In this document: positions 28,340 through 36,388 of the stretch, piece by piece
How positions within the stretch are numbered: position 1 is the stretch's first letter
Layout of the letters: each line of letters opens with the position of its first letter
Assembly (NCBI RefSeq): GCF_001427025.1
Contig: NZ_LMGA01000001.1
Coordinates: 740,455-804,454, forward strand
Direction of reading: 5' to 3'
DNA: 64,000 nt
From: Mesorhizobium sp. Root554
Lineage (GTDB): Bacteria > Pseudomonadota > Alphaproteobacteria > Rhizobiales > Rhizobiaceae
Program-made: the position numbers and the translations under genes
Notes under the pieces: generated by a model
The model's input: only the letters and a program-made list of their open reading frames with translations
Database searches by the model: none
Told to the model about the DNA's origin: nothing

Positions 28340-30220
28340 ATGGCAATGGCATCCACCGCTGGCGGGGCGACCCGCAGCATGACGCGCGAGGAGAAGAAGG
28401 TCATCTTCGCATCCTCGCTCGGCACGGTTTTCGAGTGGTATGATTTCTATCTTTACGGCGCGTTGGCTGCAGCCATCGGCGCGACATTCTTCAATTCGTA
28501 TCCGGAAGCCACGCGCAACATCTTCACGCTGCTGGTGTTCGCAGCCGGCTTCCTCGTGCGGCCGTTCGGCGCGCTCGTGTTCGGCCGTATCGGCGACCTC
28601 GTCGGCCGCAAATACACCTTCCTCGTCACCATCATGATCATGGGCATGTCGACCTTCCTGGTCGGTATCCTGCCAGGATCGGCAAGCTGGGGCATCGCCG
28701 CGCCTATCATCCTGATCGGTCTGCGCATGCTGCAGGGCCTTGCGCTCGGCGGTGAATATGGCGGTGCGGCGACCTACGTTGCCGAACACGCGCCGGATGG
28801 ACGCCGCGGCTTCTACACGTCATGGATCCAGACGACGGCGACGCTCGGCCTGTTCCTGTCCCTCGTCGTCATCCTGATCGTTCAGAACTCGATGAGCGCG
28901 GCGGACTTCCTGGCCTGGGGCTGGCGCATACCGTTCATCGTCTCGGTCGTTCTGCTCGCCATTTCGGTCTGGATTCGTCTGACGCTGAGTGAATCGCCGA
29001 CCTTCCAGCGCATGAAGGAAGAGGGCAAGGGCTCCAAGGCGCCGTTGTCGGAAGCATTCGGCCAGTGGAAGAATGCCAAGATCGCGCTGCTGGCGCTGTT
29101 CGGCCTCACCGCCGGTCAGGCCGTGGTCTGGTACAATGGCCAGTTCTACGCCCTGTTCTTCCTGTCCAACGTGCTCAAGGTCAATCCGGTCACCGTCAAC
29201 ATCATGATCGCGATCGCGCTCGCACTCGGCTCGATCTTCTTCGTGGTCTTCGGCTGGCTTTCCGACAAGGTTGGCCGCAAGCCGATCATCATGGCCGGCC
29301 TTGCACTGGCGATCCTCACGACCTTCCCCCTGTTCAAGGCCCTGACATGGGCTGCCAATCCGGACCTGGCGGCGGCTCGCGAGAACGTCCGTGCCACCGT
29401 GACCGCGGCCCCCGGGGATTGCAGCTTCCAGTTCAAGCTGACGGGCACCGAAAAGTACACGTCGTCCTGCGATATCGCGACCAACTTCCTGGCCTCGAAC
29501 TCGGTTCCCTACGACGTTGTGCAGACTGGAGCCGCCGGCACGCCGGCTTCGGTGAAGGTGGGCGACAAGACCATCGAATCCTATGACGGCACCGCGGCGG
29601 ACGCGGCAGCCAAGGCGGCGGCTTTCAGCAAGGCGACGTTCCTTGCGCTGCATGATGGCGGCTATCCGCTGAATCGCGGCGTGGCCACGGTTGCCGACCA
29701 GAAGCTCGACGCCTTCGTGACAAGCAATCCGGAACTCACTTTGGACGCAGCCGCGATCCGCGGCGGTGAAAAGAAGACGGTTCCGGTTGCGCAGGCGATC
29801 AAGGACAAGCTGGTAACCGCCGAAGAGGCGGCAGGGGCGACCGAGATCACCACCTACAGCATTGCCGGCGGCGGTGCCTACGCGATGAAGGCTGACCCGG
29901 CCAAGATCAACTGGCCGCTCACTATCGGCATCCTATTCATCCTGGTGCTCTACGTCACCATGGTCTACGGCCCGATCGCAGCCATCCTGGTCGAAATGTT
30001 CCCGACCCGTATCCGCTACACCGGCATGTCGTTGCCCTATCACATCGGCAATGGCTGGTTCGGCGGCCTTCTCCCGGCAACGGTGTTCGCGCTGAGCGCC
30101 GCAAGGGGCGATATCTACTACGGTCTCTGGTATCCGGTGGTGATCGCCGCGATGTCGCTGATCATCGGTACGATCTTCGTGCGGGACACATTGGGAACCA
30201 ATCTGGAAACCAAGCAATAG
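28340..30220 (+). CDS. MHS-type MFS transporter with large extracytoplasmic insertion
   Basis: The 626-residue protein is a major-facilitator transporter of the metabolite:H+ symporter type. It has FEWYDFYLYG in helix 1, GRIGDLVGRK in the first cytoplasmic loop, GLALGGEYGGAATYV, and DKVGRKP in the loop after helix 8. Usual family length is about 430. The excess is a hydrophilic block at about 335-525 between helices 9 and 10, which topology places in the periplasm; it has two cysteines (361, 377). GGAGGA six bases before ATG 28340 decides the start over upstream TTG/ATG codons. Substrate unknown. A terminator follows. Confidence 0.87.
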   Translation: MAMASTAGGATRSMTREEKKVIFASSLGTVFEWYDFYLYGALAAAIGATFFNSYPEATRNIFTLLVFAAGFLVRPFGALVFGRIGDLVGRKYTFLVTIMIMGMSTFLVGILPGSASWGIAAPIILIGLRMLQGLALGGEYGGAATYVAEHAPDGRRGFYTSWIQTTATLGLFLSLVVILIVQNSMSAADFLAWGWRIPFIVSVVLLAISVWIRLTLSESPTFQRMKEEGKGSKAPLSEAFGQWKNAKIALLALFGLTAGQAVVWYNGQFYALFFLSNVLKVNPVTVNIMIAIALALGSIFFVVFGWLSDKVGRKPIIMAGLALAILTTFPLFKALTWAANPDLAAARENVRATVTAAPGDCSFQFKLTGTEKYTSSCDIATNFLASNSVPYDVVQTGAAGTPASVKVGDKTIESYDGTAADAAAKAAAFSKATFLALHDGGYPLNRGVATVADQKLDAFVTSNPELTLDAAAIRGGEKKTVPVAQAIKDKLVTAEEAAGATEITTYSIAGGGAYAMKADPAKINWPLTIGILFILVLYVTMVYGPIAAILVEMFPTRIRYTGMSLPYHIGNGWFGGLLPATVFALSAARGDIYYGLWYPVVIAAMSLIIGTIFVRDTLGTNLETKQ

Positions 30221-30243
30221 TAGAGCTTCGCATCCACTGAATG

Positions 30244-30274
30244 AAAAGCCCGGCGCATGCGCCGGGCTTTTTTT
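30244..30274. terminator. Bidirectional terminator between the MHS transporter and gstI
   Basis: AAAAGCCCGGCGCA (30244-30257) and TGCGCCGGGCTTTT (30258-30271) form a perfect 14-base palindrome with T-runs on both strands. It can serve both converging genes. Confidence 0.9.
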
Positions 30275-30321
30275 GTGCCTTCAGAGACGTTCAGGCGGAC
30301 AACTGGCCGAGCCAGAGCCTC

Positions 30322-30519
30322 TCAGACGGGCCGCTTGCGCTGGGCGTCCCGGATGGCTTCGTCGTGATACCATGCGCTGCCGAAATCCGTCAGCTCACCG
30401 CGCAACGAAGCAAGCTCTGCCTCAAACTTGGCCGAGCTGCTCAAAATTTTGGCAGGACCGCGCGATGCGAGGGGAAAGGTCAGAATTTTCGCCGACTGAC
30501 GATGAGGAGTCGCTTCCAT
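30322..30519 (-). CDS. gstI: GstI-like (DUF2735) regulator of glutamine synthetase II
   Basis: The 65-residue protein has the DUF2735 pattern: an N-terminal RQSAKILTFP, then AKFEAELASLRGE and SAWYHDEAIRDAQRKR. In Rhizobium leguminosarum the small GstI protein is encoded divergently from glnII and lowers GSII synthesis. The same arrangement is seen here, with glnII starting 314 bp away on the other strand. Identification rests on the motif, size and context. The start codon is assumed to be ATG 30519. Confidence 0.8.
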   Translation of the reverse strand: MEATPHRQSAKILTFPLASRGPAKILSSSAKFEAELASLRGELTDFGSAWYHDEAIRDAQRKRPV

Positions 30520-30621
30520 GGGCCGGTCTCCTTTTGCTTCTGCCGGAACCGTTCATTGGGTTGACCTGAACGTAATGGTTGCGATCTGTTTAGGCAATAT
30601 GCCTAGAAAAATAACAGTAAA

Positions 30622-30638
30622 TGCACATTAATTATGCA
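30622..30638 (+). promoter_or_regulatory. Candidate NtrC-binding dyad upstream of glnII
   Basis: TGCACATTAATTATGCA is a 17-base dyad resembling the NtrC enhancer pattern TGCAC-N7-GTGCA. It lies about 100 bp upstream of the sigma-54 promoter, a usual enhancer distance. Confidence 0.5.
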
Positions 30639-30733
30639 GATAGCCCGTTTTGAGCCATCGCGATGCAGCTTTTACCGCTGTGGCCAGAGGTCGCCTGGAA
30701 AATGGACTTTGTCGGCCAAAGCAGGGTTTGAAA

Positions 30734-30750
30734 TTGGCACGCTCGTTGCA
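30734..30750 (+). promoter_or_regulatory. Sigma-54 promoter of glnII
   Basis: TTGGCACGCTCGTTGCA matches the -24/-12 consensus TTGGCACG-N4-TTGCA exactly. The invariant GG is at 30736-30737 and GC at 30748-30749. Transcription should start about 30,761, leaving a leader of about 73 bases before glnII. Confidence 0.9.
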
Positions 30751-30833
30751 TCGCAAGCGCCAGCAGGTCGGTCGTTGGGACCGAACGCATGGGAGCCTTT
30801 GCGGTTCCGCCCACTATCGACGAGAGGTCAAAC

Positions 30834-31874
30834 ATGACGAAGTACAAGCTGGAGTACATTTGGCTCGACGGCTACACCCCGGTTCCCGGTCTGCGCGGCA
30901 AGACGCAGGTCAAGGAATTCGAAGCGTTTCCGACGCTGGACCAGCTTCCGCTGTGGGGGTTCGACGGCTCGTCCACCATGCAGGCCGAAGGTCACTCGTC
31001 CGATTGCGTGCTGAAGCCGGTGGCCCTTTATCCGGATCCGGCCCGCACCAACGGCGTGCTGGTCATGTGCGAAGTCATGATGCCCGACGGCGTCACCCCC
31101 CATGCCTCGAACAGCCGCGCCACCATCCTTGACGATGACGGCGCCTGGTTCGGCTTCGAGCAGGAGTATTTCTTCTACAAGGACGGCCGCCCGCTCGGCT
31201 TCCCGGAAAGCGGCTATCCGGCGCCGCAGGGCCCGTACTACACCGGCGTCGGCTACAAGAATGTCGGCGATATCGCCCGCCAGTTGACCGAGGAGCATCT
31301 CGACCAGTGCCTCGCCGCCGGCATCAACCACGAAGGCATCAACGCCGAAGTGGCCAAGGGCCAGTGGGAATTCCAGATTTTCGGCAAGGGCTCGAGGAGC
31401 GCTGCCGACCAGATGTGGATCGCGCGTTATTTGCTGCTGCGCCTGACCGAGAAGTACGGCATCGACATCGAGTTCCACTGCAAGCCGCTCGGCGACACCG
31501 ACTGGAACGGCTCGGGCATGCATTGCAACTTCTCGACCGCCTACATGCGCGAAGTCGGCGGCAAGGCCTATTTCGAGGCGCTGATGGCTGCCTTCGACAA
31601 GAACCTGATGGACCACATCGCCGTCTACGGCCCTGACAATGACAAGCGCCTGACCGGCAAGCACGAGACCGCGCCGTGGAACAAGTTCAGCTACGGCATC
31701 GCTGATCGCGGCGCCTCGATCCGCGTCCCGCATTCCTTCGTCAGGAACGACTACAAGGGTTATCTGGAAGACCGCCGGCCGAACTCGCAGGGCTGCCCCT
31801 ACCAGATCGCCTCGCAGGTGCTGAAGACGATCGCGGAAGTGCCGACCAGTGCAGCCGCCAAGGCCGCCGCGTAA
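30834..31874 (+). CDS. glnII: Glutamine synthetase type II (eukaryotic-type GSII)
   Basis: The 346-residue enzyme makes glutamine from glutamate, ammonia and ATP. It begins MTKYKLEYIWLDGYTP and has LWGFDGSSTMQAEGHSSDC, GFEQEYFFYKDGRPLG and NGSGMHCNFSTAYMR, all typical of the short GSII form. It lacks the adenylylation loop of type I. The family start and AGAGGT just upstream fix 30834 over 30789. Control appears to be by nitrogen through sigma-54/NtrC and by divergent gstI. glnA (type I) lies 5.4 kb downstream. Confidence 0.96.
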   Translation: MTKYKLEYIWLDGYTPVPGLRGKTQVKEFEAFPTLDQLPLWGFDGSSTMQAEGHSSDCVLKPVALYPDPARTNGVLVMCEVMMPDGVTPHASNSRATILDDDGAWFGFEQEYFFYKDGRPLGFPESGYPAPQGPYYTGVGYKNVGDIARQLTEEHLDQCLAAGINHEGINAEVAKGQWEFQIFGKGSRSAADQMWIARYLLLRLTEKYGIDIEFHCKPLGDTDWNGSGMHCNFSTAYMREVGGKAYFEALMAAFDKNLMDHIAVYGPDNDKRLTGKHETAPWNKFSYGIADRGASIRVPHSFVRNDYKGYLEDRRPNSQGCPYQIASQVLKTIAEVPTSAAAKAAA

Positions 31875-31895
31875 GCATCGCCGGCCCAAACCTTC

Positions 31896-31928
31896 AAAGC
31901 CCGGTCACCATGCGTGGCCGGGCTTTTT
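31896..31928 (+). terminator. Intrinsic terminator after glnII
   Basis: AAAGCCCGGTCAC (31896-31908) pairs with GTGGCCGGGCTTT (31914-31926), with one G-T wobble, and ends in TTTTT at 31924-31928. Confidence 0.87.
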
Positions 31929-32033
31929 GTTGGTGGATCGGATCGGGTCGGTTTCGCAAGCGTTGTCAACTGCTGCGCGAGGCTTCCGCAGATTGCGTGC
32001 GCATCCGAGATTGCCGCCGGGCTTGGTGAGCGA

Positions 32034-34028
32034 TTATGCCGACTGGCGCTTCGCTGTCCGCCGCTGCCCGCGGGGCAGATCCTTCATGAAGCTGTCTATG
32101 TGCGCAGGGCGGCCGATATAGAACCCCTGGATCTGATCGATGCCGAGATGCTTGAGCAAGGTCATCTGCTCGGCGCTTTCGACGCCTTCGACAAGGATTT
32201 TCGGTCCCCTGTTGCGGATCAGCCGGACGATATCCTGGAACATATCGATGCCGCGCGGCGTCGTGCAATCATGCAGGAAGGAGCGGTCCACCTTCACCGT
32301 GTCGAACTCGATCAGCCGCAGCCATGACAGGCCGGCAAAGCCGGTGCCGAAATCGTCGAGCCAGATTTTTATGCCGAGCAGCTTGAGGTCGGAGATGCAG
32401 CGCAGGACGTCGGAGTGCATCTCCATCTCCAGCCCTTCGGTGATCTCGAACGCCAGACGGTTTCCGGTGACGCCCGTCTCGCCGAGTATCGTGGCGACCG
32501 AGGCCGCGAAGCCGGGCGTCTTGAGCTGAATTGGCGACACGTTGATGCTTGCCACCGGGGCGAGGTTGGTCGCCAGGACATCGGTGCAGGCCGTGCGCAC
32601 CGCCCAGCGGCCGAGTTCCTGTATCGCACCGGTGCGCTCGGCCACGGGAATGAAAAGGCTGGGCGGCACCGATGTGCCATCCGGCATCCTCAGGCGCATC
32701 AAGGCCTCGAGCGCTTCGAGACGGTGCGAGTTGACGTCGTGAATCGGCTGATAGACGAGCGAGACGAGCTGCTTTTCGATGGCGATGCGAAGCAGCGCGG
32801 CGATGTTCTCGCTCTCGTCGCTGCTTTGCGGGTCTTCCGGATCGAACAGCTTGACGCAATTGCGGCCGCTGGCCTTGGCGAGATACAAAGCGCGGTCCGC
32901 TTCATGGATGATCTTTTCGAGTTTCGCCCCGCTCTGCTGCCGCGTGACGGCGGCGCCGATACTGACCGTGACGATCTGGATGCCGTCCCGGCGCTGCTGA
33001 TGCCGGATCGTCAAGTCCTCAACCGCCTGGCGAAGTTCTTCGGCGAGTTCCATCACCTCGCCACGGTCTTGCACCGACGCCAGGACGATGAATTCCTCGC
33101 CGCCGTACCGGCCGATCGAAACGCCCGGCCTCATCATGTTGCGCAGACCCTCGGCAACGAGGATCAGGCATTGGTCGCCGTCCTGGTGGCCATAGCAGTC
33201 GTTGAAGCGTTTGAAGAAATCGACGTCGATCAACAGCGCCGCGAAATTCTCGCCCTGCTGCTGCCACAGCGCCCACAAATCGTGCAGCCGGTCATCGATC
33301 GCCCGGCGGTTCTCGAGCCCGGTGAGCGGATCGGTCCGGGAAAGCCGGAGCAGGGCCCTGCCGCGTTCCGTCGCCTCGGCATGCTGTATTTTCGCTTCCA
33401 GCGCGTTCAGGAAAACACTGTACCGCTCCTTGTTCAGCCGCCAGTTCACATAGGAGGTGAAGATGAAGCAGGAGACGTGGAACACGCCGAAAGAGAGCTG
33501 ATAGATGTGATTGTTGGGAAAAAGATAGAAAAGAACGAACAGCGACGCCAGCAGCATGACCCCTGAAACAAGCAGGGAGAAGTGAAACCTGAAGGTGAAA
33601 AACAGGTTGGCGCTCATCATGAATATGGCGCCGAACACGAGATAATACGAAATCGTTTCGGTGTATTGGGTGGTTATGGCCGCGAACAGCCAGCCGCCAT
33701 AGGCGAGAACCAGCGCCACCGCGCAGGTGAGGTCCATCCGGCTCGCAGACACGTTATGGCGAAATTGCCATTCCACCATGATCAACGTGCCGAGGCCGAC
33801 GGCAAAGCGCGCCGCGATCGTCAGCGCGGCGGCGTCGGGAATAAGCAGAACATCCGTGACCGAGAAGACAAGATAGACCAGCACCGCGGCCCACAGGCCC
33901 TGGCGGATCGCCACGCGCCGGATTTCATCGACATCGCTGCGGTAGAGTGCCTGCAAATGCGCGGGGGACGGACGTTCCATCCGTTCATGCAGATCGCTGT
34001 CGATCGAATCGGCCATCGTTTGCGTCAT
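32034..34028 (-). CDS. Membrane GGDEF-EAL cyclic-di-GMP enzyme
   Basis: The 664-residue protein has about six membrane helices at residues 45-195, then a GGDEF domain and an EAL domain. The GGDEF site is GGEEF at 309-313, consistent with an active cyclase. The inhibitory RxxD site appears lost (RPGV). The EAL domain keeps EALMR at 441-445, an ITEG segment, DDFGTGFAGLSWL and KVDRSFL, consistent with an active phosphodiesterase. Net direction of c-di-GMP turnover cannot be told. It is divergent from a PhcB-like methyltransferase across a 289-bp AT-rich region. Confidence 0.92.
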   Translation of the reverse strand: MTQTMADSIDSDLHERMERPSPAHLQALYRSDVDEIRRVAIRQGLWAAVLVYLVFSVTDVLLIPDAAALTIAARFAVGLGTLIMVEWQFRHNVSASRMDLTCAVALVLAYGGWLFAAITTQYTETISYYLVFGAIFMMSANLFFTFRFHFSLLVSGVMLLASLFVLFYLFPNNHIYQLSFGVFHVSCFIFTSYVNWRLNKERYSVFLNALEAKIQHAEATERGRALLRLSRTDPLTGLENRRAIDDRLHDLWALWQQQGENFAALLIDVDFFKRFNDCYGHQDGDQCLILVAEGLRNMMRPGVSIGRYGGEEFIVLASVQDRGEVMELAEELRQAVEDLTIRHQQRRDGIQIVTVSIGAAVTRQQSGAKLEKIIHEADRALYLAKASGRNCVKLFDPEDPQSSDESENIAALLRIAIEKQLVSLVYQPIHDVNSHRLEALEALMRLRMPDGTSVPPSLFIPVAERTGAIQELGRWAVRTACTDVLATNLAPVASINVSPIQLKTPGFAASVATILGETGVTGNRLAFEITEGLEMEMHSDVLRCISDLKLLGIKIWLDDFGTGFAGLSWLRLIEFDTVKVDRSFLHDCTTPRGIDMFQDIVRLIRNRGPKILVEGVESAEQMTLLKHLGIDQIQGFYIGRPAHIDSFMKDLPRGQRRTAKRQSA

Positions 34029-34317
34029 GCGTGTTCCGTCGAAATGCGATGACTCAACGTCGGCCGGCTGGATTGCCTGTTGAACAACGCCTTCGCTGTC
34101 TCGAAACCACCCATAATGTGGACGCCTTCAGACTGCGGGAAATTCTCGCCCCAGGAATGAAAGTTTCCGTTAAACGCACAGCCATTCCAGCGTGAGCGTT
34201 AGCAAATTCTCAAAAAAACAATTCCAATATTAACCAAATGCCTATGAAAGGCTTGAGTTGGGATGCCTCGCGGCTATCATAGGGTTAACAATTCGTGAAC
34301 GGCAGGCGGACAATTTT

Positions 34318-35361
34318 ATGAATGAGTTGCAACCTGTGCTGGATGGCGAAAGCCTCATCACCCCGGCTGCCGTCGAAGCCGACATCGCCGCACTCCATCC
34401 GTCTCACGATGGTGATCAACTCGCGATTGCGACGGCGGAGCTCGGCCTTGTGCTCCATACGGCCCGGCAGGGGTTCGAAAGCGGCCGCGATCCGGTCCAG
34501 ACGATGCGCTGGACCGTCGAGGCGCTGCACAAGACACGGCGCAAGGTCAATCCGAGCGTCTGGCGGGCGCTGATACCGCTGGCGCAGGAGCATCCCGTTG
34601 CCGAATATTTCCACCGCGATCCCTTCACGCGCTGGTCGTTCCGCAAGCCGCGCGGCTATTCCGGCGACGCCCGGTTGCTGGACTTCATCTATCAGCATGA
34701 AAGCGTGCAGGGGGACGTCGCCGACGCCTTGCCGGTCGGGCAATCGCTCTACGCCTACAGCAAGTATTATCCGTCATGCGTGGCGGTTCGGGAGCGCCGC
34801 GATCTGCTGACGCGGCAGGTCGACGAGATAGCCGATGAGCGGGGGCAGGGCACCGAGGTGCTGACCATAGCCGCCGGCCATCTGCGCGAGGCCGACAATT
34901 CGGTGGCTCTCAAGGATGGCCGGATATCGCGCTGGGTGGCGCTCGATCAGGATCCGATGAGCGTGGGCTCGGTCGCGCGCGATTTTGCCGGCAGCCGAGT
35001 CGAAGCCATTGACGGTTCGGTTCGCGGCCTGCTGACGGATGCCTACAAGCTTGGCACGTTCGATTTCGTCTATTCGGCCGGGCTCTACGACTATTTGACC
35101 GACGCCGTCGCCATTCGCCTCACCAAGCGCTGCATGAAGATGCTGAAGCCGGGCGGCACGCTCCTGTTTGCCAATTTCTCGCCGGAACTGACCGACGACG
35201 GTTACATGGAAACCTTCATGGACTGGACGCTGCTGCTGCGCTCCGAGGCGGACATGTGGTCCATCGTCAACGCCAGCGTCGACCGCAACACCGTCGACGC
35301 CAGCGTGTTCTTCGGCGAGAACCGCAACATCGTCTACGCCGTCATCCGCAAGCGGGACTGA
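34318..35361 (+). CDS. Class I SAM-dependent methyltransferase, PhcB-like
   Basis: The 347-residue protein has an N-terminal helical domain (1-150) containing HRDPFTRWSFRKPRGYSGDARLLDFIY. The Rossmann methyltransferase fold follows, with VLTIAAGHLREAD as the probable SAM motif, WVALDQDP, and the later MLKPGGTLLFANF. The N-terminal motif resembles proteins grouped with Ralstonia PhcB, which makes a 3-hydroxy fatty-acid methyl ester signal. That functional link is tentative. ATG 34318 follows AGGCGGA; the frame is open from 34258. Confidence 0.75.
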   Translation: MNELQPVLDGESLITPAAVEADIAALHPSHDGDQLAIATAELGLVLHTARQGFESGRDPVQTMRWTVEALHKTRRKVNPSVWRALIPLAQEHPVAEYFHRDPFTRWSFRKPRGYSGDARLLDFIYQHESVQGDVADALPVGQSLYAYSKYYPSCVAVRERRDLLTRQVDEIADERGQGTEVLTIAAGHLREADNSVALKDGRISRWVALDQDPMSVGSVARDFAGSRVEAIDGSVRGLLTDAYKLGTFDFVYSAGLYDYLTDAVAIRLTKRCMKMLKPGGTLLFANFSPELTDDGYMETFMDWTLLLRSEADMWSIVNASVDRNTVDASVFFGENRNIVYAVIRKRD

Positions 35362-35385
35362 CTTTCCGGTCATGCCGGATTGCAC

Positions 35386-36267
35386 TCAGGCTGGTAGACC
35401 GGCCTGCCGCAGCAGCCAGCCTTTGAAAACATCCATGGCCCGCGACGGGCTCCTGCTTTGCAGCTTCGTCAGCCAGTAGCTGCCCGTCGAAATCGAGACG
35501 GCGAAGGGCTGGACGATTTCGCCCGTCGCAAGCTGCCGCTCGAACATCAATGGCGGGGCGAGCGCGACGCCGGCTCCCTGTGCGGCGGCCTCGATCATGG
35601 CGAGAGACGAATCGAACACCATGCCGCGAACCGGCGATAGCGGGTTTCCCAGCCCCGCCGCCGACAGCCAGCGCGGCCATTCGTCGTTCCGGTAGGATCT
35701 GAGCATGGTATGGCGCGTGATATCCTGTGGGCCGGAAAGCTCCGCCGCCATAGAGGGACTGCACAGAACGGAGAGCGGCGCCTCGAACAACTCGACCGCG
35801 TCCAGCCCGTGCCAGGCGCCGGACCCGAACCGGATCGAATGATCCAGGCCTTCCGCCGCCATATCGACCCGGTTGTTGTTGGTCGACAGCCTGAGATCGA
35901 CGAAGGGAGCATGAGACTTGAAAGCAGCCAGGCGCGGCAGCAGCCAGCCGACCGCGAAGGTTCCGACCGCGCCGACATTCAGCACCTCACGGATATGCCC
36001 GTTCTCGAAGCGGTCGAGCGCCTCACCCATCCGGTCGAAGGAATCGCGGACCACCGGCAGCAGCGCCTGGCCTTCCTCCGTCACCATCAGCCCACGCGGC
36101 AGGCGCCGGAAAAGCGACAGACCGAGCATCTCTTCCAGATGCCGCACCTGATGGCTGACGGCGGCTTGCGTCACGCACAGCTCAATCGCCGCGCGGGTGA
36201 AGCTGAGATGCCGAGCCGAGGCTTCGAAGGCGCGCAGCGCGTTGAGCGGGAGGCGAGGTCGATCCAT
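35386..36267 (-). CDS. LysR-family regulator, AmpR/GcvA type
   Basis: The 293-residue protein begins MDRPRLPLNALRAFEASARH and has the winged-helix segment LSFTRAAIELCVTQAAVSHQV at about 21-41. The substrate-binding domain follows. The N-terminus is of the AmpR/GcvA kind. It is divergent from a metallo-beta-lactamase gene 121 bp away, the classic ampR arrangement, so it probably controls that gene. The frame opens at 36318; M at 36267 matches the family start. Confidence 0.85.
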   Translation of the reverse strand: MDRPRLPLNALRAFEASARHLSFTRAAIELCVTQAAVSHQVRHLEEMLGLSLFRRLPRGLMVTEEGQALLPVVRDSFDRMGEALDRFENGHIREVLNVGAVGTFAVGWLLPRLAAFKSHAPFVDLRLSTNNNRVDMAAEGLDHSIRFGSGAWHGLDAVELFEAPLSVLCSPSMAAELSGPQDITRHTMLRSYRNDEWPRWLSAAGLGNPLSPVRGMVFDSSLAMIEAAAQGAGVALAPPLMFERQLATGEIVQPFAVSISTGSYWLTKLQSRSPSRAMDVFKGWLLRQAGLPA

Positions 36268-36388
36268 TGAAAGTCCAAATTTTTCTAATGCCGGTAGCGA
36301 GATATCATCGTTTGTCACCGCAGCTCATGGCGAATACGTGTCGATGCCGGGCGTTCAGGCGGGCATTATCCAGAAAGAAGGTTTCGAC
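36268..36388. promoter_or_regulatory. Divergent intergenic region ampR-like/metallo-beta-lactamase
   Basis: This 121-bp region should hold both promoters and the LysR operator. An AT-rich tract CCAAATTTTTCTAATG at about 36,274-36,289 is the most operator-like stretch. No exact T-N11-A palindrome is convincing. Confidence 0.4.

Larger units (their letters stand above)
30520..30833. promoter_or_regulatory. Divergent control region between gstI and glnII
   Basis: This 314-bp stretch has no convincing gene. It holds a sigma-54 promoter for glnII (30734-30750) and an NtrC-like dyad (30622-30638). It also has a palindrome TAGGCA-ATA-TGCCTA at 30591-30605. The section 30590-30640 is AT-rich compared with its surroundings. 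Confidence 0.7.
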
